Both the position numbers and the translations under genes were made by a program. Shown piece by piece: positions 8,875 through 16,731 of a stretch of 64,000 nucleotides of DNA. The stretch comes from Methanocella_A sp963792125 (lineage in GTDB: Archaea; Halobacteriota; Methanocellia; Methanocellales; Methanocellaceae). Within the stretch, counting starts at the first letter, position 1. Every line of letters starts with the position of its first letter. The stretch is from NCBI GenBank assembly GCA_963792125.1, contig CAWBVA010000011.1, positions 62,001 through 126,000 on the forward strand. The letters are read 5' to 3'. The notes beneath the pieces were generated by a model. The model made no database searches. It was not told where the DNA came from and was given only the letters and a program-made list of their open reading frames with translations.

Positions 8875-8935
8875 ACTATCGACACAGACTACGGTGACAC
8901 AGCCTTTGTGCCCTCCGTGCCCTTTGTGTCCAATG
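8875..8935. repeat. short CACAGAGG-family repeat between convergent genes
   Basis: GACACAGACTACGGTGACACAG is followed at once by CCTTTGTGCCCTCCGTGCCC, a short inverted version of the dispersed family. It sits between the stops of the ABC ATPase and the ZPR1 gene. Confidence 0.5.
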
Positions 8936-8936
8936 A

Positions 8937-9527
8937 TTACTTTTGTATGATGAACATCCCGGTCTGTAAGCCTTCCGCCTCTTCGGGCGTCAGCTTTTCC
9001 ATGCAGACATTCTCGTCCACTATAGCACTGTTGCCAAGCGGGTCTTCAATGATCAATGTGAAGGATGCCTTGCCTTCCCGTGCTGCGTCCATCTCGCAGA
9101 GCAGTTCGTCCGCACGCCTGACTTCTTCATCTTTCTCTGCCCACTTGCGGGCCATCATGACGATGGTCTCTATCCTGTCCAGCAGGCCTTCCACGTTAGA
9201 GATGTACGCCTCCGACGCAGGCCCCGGCTCGATGTCCAGGCCCCATTCGGGGATGTGCACAGTGCCGGAAGTAGACCGTATGACCCGGGTACACATGTGG
9301 TCCGCGGTACAGACTTTCATCGAATGGCGCATGGGCTCTTTCTGGCCCAGAATAAGCGTGTCTGCATACCTGAACCCGCAGGCGCAGACGGTACTGATCT
9401 CCATCACGTCGCCGAAATAAGGGATGTTGTCCTGGTGCCATCGCATCTCGAGAGCGCAGTGGCAAACAGGACAGTGAACGGCTTCCGTGGCGGCTGTAAG
9501 AAAGTGATCTCCGGTCGATTCTCTCAT
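8937..9527 (-). CDS. ZPR1-type zinc finger protein
   Basis: The N-terminal zinc ribbon HCPVC...CACGF, the following ADTLILGQKEP and the PEWGLDIEPG segment identify the archaeal ZPR1 family, whose eukaryotic members bind eEF1A. The C-terminal half ends with the typical FTLIIEDPLGNSAI and a TPEEAEGLQTG tail. ATG 9527 is my start; GTG 9542 is possible, and the frame upstream overlaps sepF. The gene follows sepF with a short gap, an arrangement common in Euryarchaeota. Its role in archaea is unproven. Confidence 0.85.
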   Translation of the reverse strand: MRESTGDHFLTAATEAVHCPVCHCALEMRWHQDNIPYFGDVMEISTVCACGFRYADTLILGQKEPMRHSMKVCTADHMCTRVIRSTSGTVHIPEWGLDIEPGPASEAYISNVEGLLDRIETIVMMARKWAEKDEEVRRADELLCEMDAAREGKASFTLIIEDPLGNSAIVDENVCMEKLTPEEAEGLQTGMFIIQK

Positions 9528-9543
9528 CGACTCACTGAGCACC

Positions 9544-9921
9544 TTACTTGCCTGTAAACTTTGTCCTGTCGATCTTGATGGACATCGGGGTGACGACGAT
9601 GAGGTTGTCATCCTTGATCATCGCGATGTCGCCTCTGACGTCGGACGCTACCTGTTTCAGGTCCTTCAGCGCGCGGTCCCTGGTGAGGCTGTCGCCCTTG
9701 ACCGGGGAAATGTCCACGACCACGATGTTGCCGTTGTAGATTTCGCGCTTCAGCTCCGGGATCTGTGACAGGTTCGAAAGCTCCGCGACCCTTACGTAGG
9801 TCTCTGCGGGGCCGGAACCGACAGCCTGGTCCATGTCGCCCAGGTCGATCTCGGTATAATCGTCTTCTTCGCTCTCGGTCTTTCCGCCGAACACTTTACC
9901 TAGTAATCCTTTGCTAGCCAT
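9544..9921 (-). CDS. sepF: SepF-like cell division protein
   Basis: This 125-residue protein has a short amphipathic N-terminus (MASKGLLGKVFGG) that should bind the membrane, an acidic linker, and the DUF552/SepF core (YVRVAELSNLSQIPELKREIYNGNIVVVDISPVK). Archaeal SepF anchors FtsZ to the membrane during division. Size and order of parts are normal. The gene sits between an MCT-1-like PUA protein and ZPR1, all on the same strand. Confidence 0.92.
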   Translation of the reverse strand: MASKGLLGKVFGGKTESEEDDYTEIDLGDMDQAVGSGPAETYVRVAELSNLSQIPELKREIYNGNIVVVDISPVKGDSLTRDRALKDLKQVASDVRGDIAMIKDDNLIVVTPMSIKIDRTKFTGK

Positions 9922-10007
9922 TTGTAATCCATCCCTCTGATTTGCCTTAGTTGTTAAATATGATTGATAATAGTAAATTGCAACTTAAATAATAGCTTGT
10001 CGGTCGC

Positions 10008-10499
10008 TCACAGCTCGAGGTTCCAGATGCGGTCGCCTACGTAGTGTAACGACTTCACCGCCTTGCCCCGGTTGCCCATCATCGCGTCGGCGTTGACCAT
10101 CGCCCGGCCGATGGCCAGCGGCTTGCCGTGGACCTCGTCGCAAATGACTACAAGATCGCCTCTGCGTATGCCGGTATCTACGTCGACGATGCCCGGGCTC
10201 ATGATGTCTGCGCCCTTGGCGACGAACTTGACCGCGCCCATATCCACGGTAACGATCTTCTTTTTGGGCTTGATGAACATGGCGCCCCTGATCGTCGGGA
10301 AGAACACTGAGCTCTCCACCGAGAATAGCCATGGCTGCCCGTTGACCAGGATGAACTCCTGTGACTCGTCCGTCTCAGCTATCTCCAGCGTCTTGCCGGC
10401 GAACGCCTGGCTGATGTCGTCACCAAAAGATGCCCTCAGGCTGTCAAGGACATTTTTTACGGCATCCTCCCTCAAATGATGTCTGGCCTTGATCCTCAA
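10008..10499 (-). CDS. archaeal PUA-domain RNA-binding protein, MCT-1/Tma20-like
   Basis: A 163-residue protein with an N-terminal archaeal pre-PUA region (RIKARHHLREDAVKNVLDSL) and a C-terminal PUA domain from about residue 80 (KKKIVTVDMGAVKFVAKGADIMSPGIVDVD...GDLVVICDEVHGKPLAIGRAMVNA). The pattern is that of the archaeal relatives of MCT-1/Tma20, which act in translation initiation or recycling in eukaryotes. The PUA glycine-rich strands are intact. It is first in the PUA-sepF-zpr1 cluster. Confidence 0.83.
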   Translation of the reverse strand: MRIKARHHLREDAVKNVLDSLRASFGDDISQAFAGKTLEIAETDESQEFILVNGQPWLFSVESSVFFPTIRGAMFIKPKKKIVTVDMGAVKFVAKGADIMSPGIVDVDTGIRRGDLVVICDEVHGKPLAIGRAMVNADAMMGNRGKAVKSLHYVGDRIWNLEL

Positions 10500-10655
10500 A
10501 GACTAAACCCCGCTTCCAGTAGCCCGCTGGCGCATCTATACGCCTGACGGACGGGCTTCTGCTCGTTGTTAAAGCTCAATGTGCTATTCTTGTATATAAA
10601 CATTGTAGTGGTAGAGGCGGTTTCGGGCCAAACGCGCCTGCATTGACATAGTGGC

Positions 10656-12050
10656 TCATTCGCCGACGGCAGGCAGTTCCACGACGAACCGGCATCCCTG
10701 CGAATGGTCGCCCGGGACACGGTCTTCTACCAGGACTTTGCCCATGTAGTCCTCTACGAGTGTCCTGACGATGCACAGGCCGAGTCCCTTGCCTGTCATA
10801 TGTTCCCCGTTGCTCTTGCTGCCTGAAAGGAAAACGGCTTTCAGTTCGTCGGGTATGCCCGGGCCGTTGTCCTCGATGGTGACCACGCAGGCTTTTCCTT
10901 CCGGCCTGTCGGCACACTGCAAACTGATGTCGATGGCAAGTGGGCCTGTCGAGTGCTTGATCGCGTTCCCCACGATGTTGACGAACACGTCCTTGAGCAG
11001 GTCGTTCGCCTGCACTGTGCAGCTACACCTCTCGCGGAACCTGATAGCGACGACCCTGCCCGGGACTTTTTCGAACTCATCGCAGATCTCTAAGAGGAGA
11101 CGGTTCAGGTCGATGATCTTCGCCGCCAGCTCTCCTGATCGCTCTTTCTGAAGTTTCCTGACACTGCTGATGAGCGCCGAGCTGTTGCCCAGGGCCTCGA
11201 CGGGCCTGGTAATGAGTTCCTCGTCGGTTATGTCGAGCCGGCCTGCTTCCCTGAGCTTATTCAGGGCGATCTCCAGGAAGCCGATGGCAATCTGGTTCAT
11301 GTTGTTAATGTCATGGCCCATCAGGTCCAGGTACAGTTCCACCTGCGCCTTGGACTCTTCCAGGGCTTTCTCGACCTTGATGCGCTCAGCCCTGTCGCGC
11401 AGGGCCATGATGCCGTAGGACAGCTCGTCAGCCAGCTCGCTCAGCAGCGAGACTTCATCGCTGTCGAAGGCGTCCGGACGCTCAGAGTATATCGTCAATG
11501 CCCCTAAAATCGTGTCGTCGTAGATAAGCGGAAGGCCGAGGACCGACCTGTAGCCGCGTTTTTCCGCCTCCGCCTGCCACGGCTTGAAGCGCTCGTCCGT
11601 TTCCACGTGCCGGATGACCTGTGTTTTCCCTGTACGGATCGCCGACCCGGTAGGCCCGCGCCCGCGCACGTCGTCGCCTGACCATGTGATTTTAACATTC
11701 AGCAGGTACCCTCTCTCGTAACCGCTGTCGGCCACCGGCCTGACGCTCCTGCGGTCGTCCTGTTCCGCGTAGCCAATCCATGCCATGCGGTACCCGCCGA
11801 TGTCGGTGACAATATGGCAGATATTCCGCAGCAGACTTTTTTCGTCTGTCGCGTGTGTCATTGCCTCGATGCACCGGGACAACGTCATCAGGGCGCGGTT
11901 GGCGGCTTTCAGTTCCCGCTCCGCTTCCTTGCACCGGTTGAACCTGCCCCGGAGCCGGTCTATCTGTCCCTGCATCTCCTCAAGCCTGCCGATCGGCTGA
12001 TCATCCGGGCGGCCCGTGCGTGCCTCGCCGTTTTTCTCTCCGATCTGCAT
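10656..12050 (-). CDS. cytosolic sensor histidine kinase with GAF domain
   Basis: A short coiled-coil-like N-terminus (residues ~15-50) precedes a GAF domain (~55-200) and a kinase core. The H-box is LMGHDINNMNQIA, the HD-type box common in methanogen kinases; N-box NIVGNAIKHS, G1 DNGPGIP and G2 GKGLGLCIV are all present. There is no membrane segment, so it senses a cytosolic signal. A minus-strand TATA (TTCATATATAATAA, about 12073-12086) predicts transcription starting only a few bases before ATG 12050, a near-leaderless mRNA; ATG 12068 is therefore less likely. No response regulator is next to it. Confidence 0.87.
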   Translation of the reverse strand: MQIGEKNGEARTGRPDDQPIGRLEEMQGQIDRLRGRFNRCKEAERELKAANRALMTLSRCIEAMTHATDEKSLLRNICHIVTDIGGYRMAWIGYAEQDDRRSVRPVADSGYERGYLLNVKITWSGDDVRGRGPTGSAIRTGKTQVIRHVETDERFKPWQAEAEKRGYRSVLGLPLIYDDTILGALTIYSERPDAFDSDEVSLLSELADELSYGIMALRDRAERIKVEKALEESKAQVELYLDLMGHDINNMNQIAIGFLEIALNKLREAGRLDITDEELITRPVEALGNSSALISSVRKLQKERSGELAAKIIDLNRLLLEICDEFEKVPGRVVAIRFRERCSCTVQANDLLKDVFVNIVGNAIKHSTGPLAIDISLQCADRPEGKACVVTIEDNGPGIPDELKAVFLSGSKSNGEHMTGKGLGLCIVRTLVEDYMGKVLVEDRVPGDHSQGCRFVVELPAVGE

Positions 12051-12275
12051 TATGCACACTCGATTCAAATTATTATATATGAAGCTCTTTTAATATTAAG
12101 TTTTATACAAATATACTCACGCATGTGATCATACCGGCAACAACTGTGGAAACAAGCAGTATGGCGGTGTCTATCCGGGGTGCCGGCTGACGAGTGAAAA
12201 AAGTGCAAAAGGATATAACGATCGGCCGCCCATCTGATTACATCAGAACGCGGCCGACGGAACGTCGCTGCGATA

Positions 12276-12288
12276 AGTATAAATATGG
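12276..12288 (+). promoter_or_regulatory. TATA box of the lsm-rpl37e operon
   Basis: AGTATAAATATGG predicts transcription from about 12308, giving a ~35-base leader with a GGAGG SD before ATG 12346. Confidence 0.6.
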
Positions 12289-12345
12289 TTCGCGAGATTA
12301 AGTCACATCGACATTCACTGAATATTATTTCGGCGGAGGAATTAT

Positions 12346-12564
12346 ATGAGCCAGAGACCCCTTGATGTCCTGAACGAGGCCTTGAACTCTCCCGTAATCG
12401 TGCGCCTGAAGGGCGGCAGGGAGTTCAGAGGCGAGCTCCAGGGCTATGACATGCACATGAACCTCGTCCTCGATAACGCGGAAGAGCTGAAGGAGAACGA
12501 GCAGTCCAAGAAGCTGGGCACCATCATCGTGCGGGGCGACACGGTGGTTTACGTCTCACCGTAA
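12346..12564 (+). CDS. archaeal Sm-like (Lsm) RNA-binding protein
   Basis: 72 residues, full length for a single Sm fold. Sm1 is RLKGGREFRGELQGYDMHMNLVLDNAEE and Sm2 is LGTIIVRGDTVVYVSP, with the Asn and Arg-Gly-Asp residues that bind U-rich RNA. Archaeal Lsm proteins form heptameric rings in RNA handling. GGCGGAGGAATTAT gives a strong SD. The L37e gene follows 48 bases on; this lsm-rpl37e order is widespread in archaea. Confidence 0.95.
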   Translation: MSQRPLDVLNEALNSPVIVRLKGGREFRGELQGYDMHMNLVLDNAEELKENEQSKKLGTIIVRGDTVVYVSP

Positions 12565-12612
12565 TCTTAATAAACAAGACGTGCACTATTAACGCGGAAA
12601 AGGTGAATCACA

Positions 12613-12792
12613 ATGACAAAAGGAACTCCATCACAGGGCAAGCGGCAGAAGAGGGTACACACAGTCTGCAGGCGTTGCGGCAAAGTGTCCTTCAACTTCA
12701 ACAAGAAGGTCTGCGCCTCTTGCGGCTTCGGCAGGTCTGCCAAGCTCAACAAGTGGAGCTGGCACAGCCATCTCGCCCGTCACACATGGTAA
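12613..12792 (+). CDS. rpl37e: 50S ribosomal protein L37e
   Basis: The 59-residue product has the L37e zinc finger (TVCRRCGKVSFN...CASCGFG) and the basic, aromatic C-terminus NKWSWHSHLARHTW. The SD AGGTGA precedes ATG 12613 by about seven bases. It is a normal-length ribosomal protein in the expected operon after lsm. Confidence 0.95.
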   Translation: MTKGTPSQGKRQKRVHTVCRRCGKVSFNFNKKVCASCGFGRSAKLNKWSWHSHLARHTW

Positions 12793-12894
12793 AAACCCCT
12801 TATTTTTCTTTCATTTAAAAAAACTATATGTACCCGCAGGGTTCAATAGCATTTGAAAATGGCACTATCGTAGTGCTCTAAAGGTGCATGCGCT

Positions 12895-14310
12895 GTGAAG
12901 GACAAATGTGGCGTCGTCGGCGTCTGGTTCGATCGGGAAAAAAACAAGGACGCTGCGGCCATATACATTTATTATGCTATGCAGGCGCTGCAGCACCGGG
13001 GGCAGGAGTCCTCGGGCATTGCGGTGACCAGCGGCAGCAACGTCATTGCTGACAAGGGCATGGGCCTGGTTACGGACTATTTCAGCCGCGAGCGCCTGCA
13101 GCGGCTCTCGGGCTTTGCAGGCATCGGGCACGTACGCTATTCTACCACTGGCAGCTCTCGCATCGAGAATTGCCAGCCGTTCACCGTCCAGTACAAGGGC
13201 GGCACCATCGCGCTTGCCCACAACGGCAACCTGGTCAACTACCGTGAGCTTAAGAAAGACCTGGAGGCTGACGGCCGGATTTTCACGTCCGACTCGGACA
13301 CGGAGGTCATCGCTCACCTGCTCGTAAAAGAGCTCATGCGCAACGACCTCGTGGAGGCCGTCCGGGAGACCATGCGTAAGCTGACTGGCTCATACTCACT
13401 GGTCATCCTGATCGAGGACAAGATTATCGGCGTCCGTGACCCGCTCGGATTCAAGCCACTGTGCATCGGGCGCATCGACAACGGGCTGATCCTGACTTCG
13501 GAGAGCTGCGCCATCGACACGGTCAACGGCGAGCTCATCCGCGACGTGGCTCCCGGCGAGATGGTGGTACTAAGCGACCGCATCGAGAGCCACAAGCTGT
13601 TCCGCTGTAAAAATCATTCCTATTGCATGTTCGAGTTCGTCTACTTCGCCCGTCCCGACTCCATCATGGACGGCAGGCTCGTCTACAAGGTCCGGCACAG
13701 GATCGGCGAAATGCTGGCGAAAGAGTGCCCGACAGCAGCCGACATCGTGTCCCCGGTGCCTGACTCCGGGATCACTTCCGCCATCGGCTATTCAGGTGCC
13801 TCCGGCGTGCGCTATGCCGAAGGCCTGATCAAGAACCGTTACGTCGGGCGTACATTCATCATGCCAGGCCAGGACCTGCGTGAGACCGCGGTACGCCTGA
13901 AGCTGAACACAGTCAAAGAGAACGTGAACGGCAAGGACGTCATCCTGATCGACGACAGTATCGTGCGGGGCACGACCTCCCGGAGGATCATCGACCTCAT
14001 CCGCCGCTCCGGCGCACACAAGATACACGCGCGCATCGGCAGCCCGCCCATCATATCGCCGTGCTACCTGGGCATCGACATGGCCACCCGCGAGGAGCTG
14101 ATTGCCGCGCACAAGTCCGTCAAGGGCGTGGAGTTCCTCATCGGCGCCGACTCACTGTACTACATCTCGCTGGACGGGCTGATCGAGTCCATAGGCATCC
14201 CGAAGGAAGACCTGTGCACAGGCTGCCTGACTGGCCTGTACCCTGTCGAGATCCCTGGCGAACAATGTGAGGCCCGGCAGACAAAGCTTAACAGTTTTGT
14301 CCCGGAATAA
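12895..14310 (+). CDS. purF: amidophosphoribosyltransferase (first step of purine synthesis)
   Basis: The N-terminal glutaminase domain starts with GTG and reads MKDKCGVVGVW, so Cys5 is the nucleophile after removal of a short propeptide. ALQHRGQESSGIA and the Asn/Asp residues of the class II amidotransferase site follow. The PRTase motif VILIDDSIVRGTTSRRI lies near residues 346-362. C-terminal CTGCLTG and the Cys in GEQCE fit the iron-sulfur-containing type. It makes phosphoribosylamine from PRPP and glutamine. GGTG eight bases upstream supports the GTG, and ACTATATG near 12825 is a fair TATA box. Confidence 0.96.
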   Translation: MKDKCGVVGVWFDREKNKDAAAIYIYYAMQALQHRGQESSGIAVTSGSNVIADKGMGLVTDYFSRERLQRLSGFAGIGHVRYSTTGSSRIENCQPFTVQYKGGTIALAHNGNLVNYRELKKDLEADGRIFTSDSDTEVIAHLLVKELMRNDLVEAVRETMRKLTGSYSLVILIEDKIIGVRDPLGFKPLCIGRIDNGLILTSESCAIDTVNGELIRDVAPGEMVVLSDRIESHKLFRCKNHSYCMFEFVYFARPDSIMDGRLVYKVRHRIGEMLAKECPTAADIVSPVPDSGITSAIGYSGASGVRYAEGLIKNRYVGRTFIMPGQDLRETAVRLKLNTVKENVNGKDVILIDDSIVRGTTSRRIIDLIRRSGAHKIHARIGSPPIISPCYLGIDMATREELIAAHKSVKGVEFLIGADSLYYISLDGLIESIGIPKEDLCTGCLTGLYPVEIPGEQCEARQTKLNSFVPE

Positions 14311-14398
14311 CACTATTTACGCATGCCAGGGAAAAATTCGTGGGCTCCGTGTCATAGATTTTTAAATCCTGCGCCACACTTTTCAATGGTGTTTATCG

Positions 14399-14896
14399 AT
14401 GGCTCAATCATCCGGACAACAGGAAATTGTAAAGCTGCCCGAAATGGCTCCAGAAGAGATCGAGCGGCTGCTGGCTTCACAAAAGATCTGCCGCATGGCT
14501 CTGAACGACCGTCCGCAGCCCTACATCATCGCGCTGGACTACGTGTACTCCGACGACGGCGAGATGTACTTCCACTTCGCCGACTACGGCCGCAAGATGG
14601 ACCTGATCAATAACGATCCCAACGTGAGCGTAGAAGTCGATAACTTCTGCGCCGAGACGCCGGACTTCTGTACCATAACGCTGATGGGCCAGTTGACCAA
14701 GGTGACCAGCAAGGCCGAGAAGGAGCAAGCCGGCAGGGCGCTACGAGACACTGCAGACCAGCGGGGCGGGGCGAAGAATGTCGCGGCGAGGCATGGCTTC
14801 ACCGATCTTGACATGGAAACGCTGACATCGAGGAAATCCGCGGTGTACAAGCTGGAAGCGAGTGACTTCGTGGCACTGAAGTCCCCTGGCCGATAA
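14399..14896 (+). CDS. pyridoxamine 5'-phosphate oxidase-like flavin-binding protein
   Basis: The 165-residue product has the split-barrel flavin-binding pattern: ASQKICRMALNDRPQPYIIALDYVYSDDGEMYFHFADYGRKMDLI, then a strand-rich middle. This family binds FMN, F420 or haem and the substrate cannot be told. A TATA-like TTTTTAAAT at 14358-14366 suits a short leader to ATG 14399. It is monocistronic, followed by a strong terminator hairpin. Confidence 0.78.
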   Translation: MAQSSGQQEIVKLPEMAPEEIERLLASQKICRMALNDRPQPYIIALDYVYSDDGEMYFHFADYGRKMDLINNDPNVSVEVDNFCAETPDFCTITLMGQLTKVTSKAEKEQAGRALRDTADQRGGAKNVAARHGFTDLDMETLTSRKSAVYKLEASDFVALKSPGR

Positions 14897-14947
14897 CATA
14901 AAGGTCAGGCCATGGAGGCATATTTGATACTGTTTTGGCATGTGTCA

Positions 14948-14974
14948 GGGGAACTTTTTGGTAAAAAGTTCCCC
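14948..14974. terminator. 12-bp hairpin, probable terminator
   Basis: GGGGAACTTTTT and AAAAAGTTCCCC pair perfectly around a three-base loop (GGT). It lies ~50 bases after the flavin protein stop. A second hairpin of the same design follows at 15037. Confidence 0.65.
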
Positions 14975-15036
14975 GTGCGCCCCTCAAAAACTATCGCATA
15001 GATGCCTTCGGCATACATGTCAAGCGTTGCGAGTCA

Positions 15037-15064
15037 GGGGGGCTTTTTTGGAACAAAGCCCCCC
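15037..15064. terminator. 10-bp GC-rich hairpin with a similar layout
   Basis: GGGGGGCTTT pairs with AAAGCCCCCC around TTTTGGAAC. Both hairpins are preceded by GTCAGGGG, so they look like two copies of one module. This one is just upstream of the gene at 15143. Confidence 0.55.
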
Positions 15065-15142
15065 GACAGCCCCGCAAAAACCAGTTCAATGCCAAGATTT
15101 ATGACATATCGCGCGTATTTAGTGCTGCGCGGAGCAAAGGTT

Positions 15143-15727
15143 ATGGCGAAGGCAAAGAAAGTCGAACAAGCAGAGCCGAAAGAGAATGCGGTGCTGGGTC
15201 ACCTGGCAGGCTACATCACTGAGCTGTTTATCAATGGAGACGTGAACGCTTTTGTAGAGGCGGACCTGCTACAGGATCTGCTGGTCTACAAGCTGGACGA
15301 TGTCGCGAAGCCCATGATGCAGCGTACGGTACAGAAGATCGGGAAGGAGCTTAAAAAGGCGGGGAAGCTGGACCTCAAGACGCGCATCAGCGGCATCAAC
15401 CAGCAGAAGCGCATCATGTTCCGCACCGAGGACCAGTACAACGCGCTCATCGCACTGTTCTTCGAGGCCGTCGAGGACCGGCCGGAGCTGGTAGATTTCA
15501 TCGACGACGAGACCTCCTTCGAGAACTTCATGATCTACTGCATCAACGACTACCGGGAACAGTGGGAACGGTTCGTGAGCGAAATCGTACAGGAGCGGCT
15601 TGATATGGAGCGCAAGCTCGGCCTCTACGCGAACCGGAACCGGGCTGACGAGGCCTGGGATAAAGTGCCCACATACGCCGACTACGTCAATGAGCGTATC
15701 GAAGGGATGGCGGCATCGTCTGCATAA
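15143..15727 (+). CDS. hypothetical protein, mainly alpha-helical
   Basis: I do not recognise the family. The 194-residue product starts MAKAKKVEQAEPKE, an unstructured charged leader, then alternates charged and hydrophobic residues in a helix-rich pattern with no membrane segment or metal motif. ATG 15143 has GGAGCAAAGG upstream; the longer frame back to 15002 runs through the hairpin region and is rejected. It is followed by more than 800 bases without a gene. Confidence 0.65.
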   Translation: MAKAKKVEQAEPKENAVLGHLAGYITELFINGDVNAFVEADLLQDLLVYKLDDVAKPMMQRTVQKIGKELKKAGKLDLKTRISGINQQKRIMFRTEDQYNALIALFFEAVEDRPELVDFIDDETSFENFMIYCINDYREQWERFVSEIVQERLDMERKLGLYANRNRADEAWDKVPTYADYVNERIEGMAASSA

Positions 15728-15754
15728 TTTTATAAGTGCGGTATAATACCGGAA

Positions 15755-15790
15755 TATGCGGCCGCTCGCACGCGCGGGCGCCCGGACATG
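15755..15790. repeat. GC-rich CGCGCG motif, copy 2 (inverted)
   Basis: GCGGCCGCTCGCACGCGCGG is the inverse of the motif at 3647 and 55005. It lies just after the stop of the preceding gene. Confidence 0.45.
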
Positions 15791-15863
15791 CTTCCGGACC
15801 ACTCTGGCCAGGGCCGGCGAAGCTCCTGGCATATTTTCTTGTTTTACCTGGCTGAGAAGGCAT

Positions 15864-15956
15864 TCAACACAGAGTTCACGGGTTACGTCACTTTAAAGGA
15901 ATGGTCACTGTATCATTCTAAATAAAACTCTGTGAACCCTGTGAATCTGTGTTATT
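15864..15956. repeat. CACAGAG-family inverted repeat
   Basis: ACACAGAGTTCACGGGTT at the left faces AACTCTGTGAACCCTGTG at the right across ~40 bases. This is another member of the dispersed 12-nt-period family, here with a TTCAC instead of GGTCAC spacing. Confidence 0.6.
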
Positions 15957-16039
15957 GCGTACCTTATCAGCGTATACAACGATTCACGAATGACTAGTAC
16001 AGGCGGTTTAAAGCGCGCCGGATTTCCGGCATATAGCGC

Positions 16040-16482
16040 TGAGATAAAAGAACTATAAAACAGTACTGGGAGGGCGGCAGCTCCGGAAGCAAACCGCCCT
16101 TCCGGTCTCAACGTTGAACTGTTTAGAGTCGCTGAGTGGACTTTGCTTTATAGTAGCTCCCTACTTGAGCCTCTTTAGACGCTGGCGGACCTGGCGTTTG
16201 CTTTTAACGTGACTCCCCACGGTGACTTTTAGAGTCGGTCAACAGACTTTGCTTTTTTTCTGGTGATCTCCCTCACCATCAGCGTTTATGCTCGGCTGAC
16301 TGAGCACGGGGTTTATACCTTATCCGCAGAAGGGACGGAGTTTAGGGTCTGCCGTATCGACCGGACCTTATACCGGTACCGTGGTGCCCCTTTAAGCTCG
16401 TTGGGCTGGAGCCGGCCGAATTCGGATGCTCGGCACGACACATTTGCTTTATGGCATCTCCCTGCCCGGAACAAGTCCGTAA
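16040..16482 (-). ncRNA. candidate structured RNA built of tandem GGGAG-loop hairpin modules
   Basis: Read on the minus strand, a module repeats: a short stem closing a GGGAG-N loop, then a linker ending AAAGCAAA, then a second stem, then CUAAA. Three full modules lie at 16228-16277, 16174-16221 and 16122-16165. A fourth GGGAG hairpin with the linker is at 16443-16466, and two worn second stems followed by UAAA are at 16340-16366 and 16285-16311. Loop-closing stems differ but stay paired: GGCA/UGCC, GGUGA/UCACC, CGUG/CACG, AGUA/UACU. Second stems are AGUC/GACU, ACGC/GCGU, AGUC/GACU. A pseudoknot-capable element ends the array (16070-16107). A minus-strand TATA (CATATATTCA, 16510-16501) predicts a start near 16481, and a U-rich tract lies at 16062-16045. 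No gene follows on either strand, so a free RNA is likelier than a leader. Confidence 0.55.
16070..16107. other. H-type pseudoknot or paired alternative hairpins
   Basis: On the plus strand GGGCGG pairs with CCGCCC, and CCGGAA, lying inside that loop, pairs with TTCCGG directly after it. The two stems interlock as an H-type pseudoknot, or act as mutually exclusive hairpins. It is at the 3' end of the candidate minus-strand RNA. Confidence 0.5.
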
Positions 16483-16542
16483 TAGATACTGATCGCTGCC
16501 TGAATATATGGTTATTGTTTCAATATAGAAAAAAAGAATCGC

Positions 16543-16731
16543 TCAGGTTTTGCTTCCCTCGGCTATTGTATGCTCCGGCCCGGTCATCTCGTCGTCGGCG
16601 AGCTGTACAGTGTTCTTGATAATCTTTACCTCTTCCGATAGCTGCCTGATCCTCAAGTACATGACAAAGATAACGGCCACGCTAATGAACCATCCGAAGC
16701 TGACGAACAGAACCAAATCCTCATATGCCAT
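16543..16731 (-). CDS. small single-span membrane protein
   Basis: 62 residues: a short start (MAYEDL), one membrane helix (VLFVSFGWFISVAVIFVMYL), then a charged, coiled-coil-like tail. GGGGG seven bases before ATG 16731 supports this start over the frame at 16752. No family is recognised. The candidate tandem RNA begins ~60 bases after its stop on the same strand. Confidence 0.55.
   Translation of the reverse strand: MAYEDLVLFVSFGWFISVAVIFVMYLRIRQLSEEVKIIKNTVQLADDEMTGPEHTIAEGSKT

Noticed and set aside
16120..16470. c-di-GMP-I riboswitch, RNase P RNA or SRP RNA in the hairpin array
   Set aside because: GCAAA-stem-CUAA recalls one part of the c-di-GMP-I aptamer, and CCGGAAGGG recalls SRP helix 8, but the other conserved parts are missing and no gene lies downstream on either strand.
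16120..16470. CRISPR array
   Set aside because: The repeats vary in their stems and have no constant 25-35-base unit with unique spacers; no cas genes are near.
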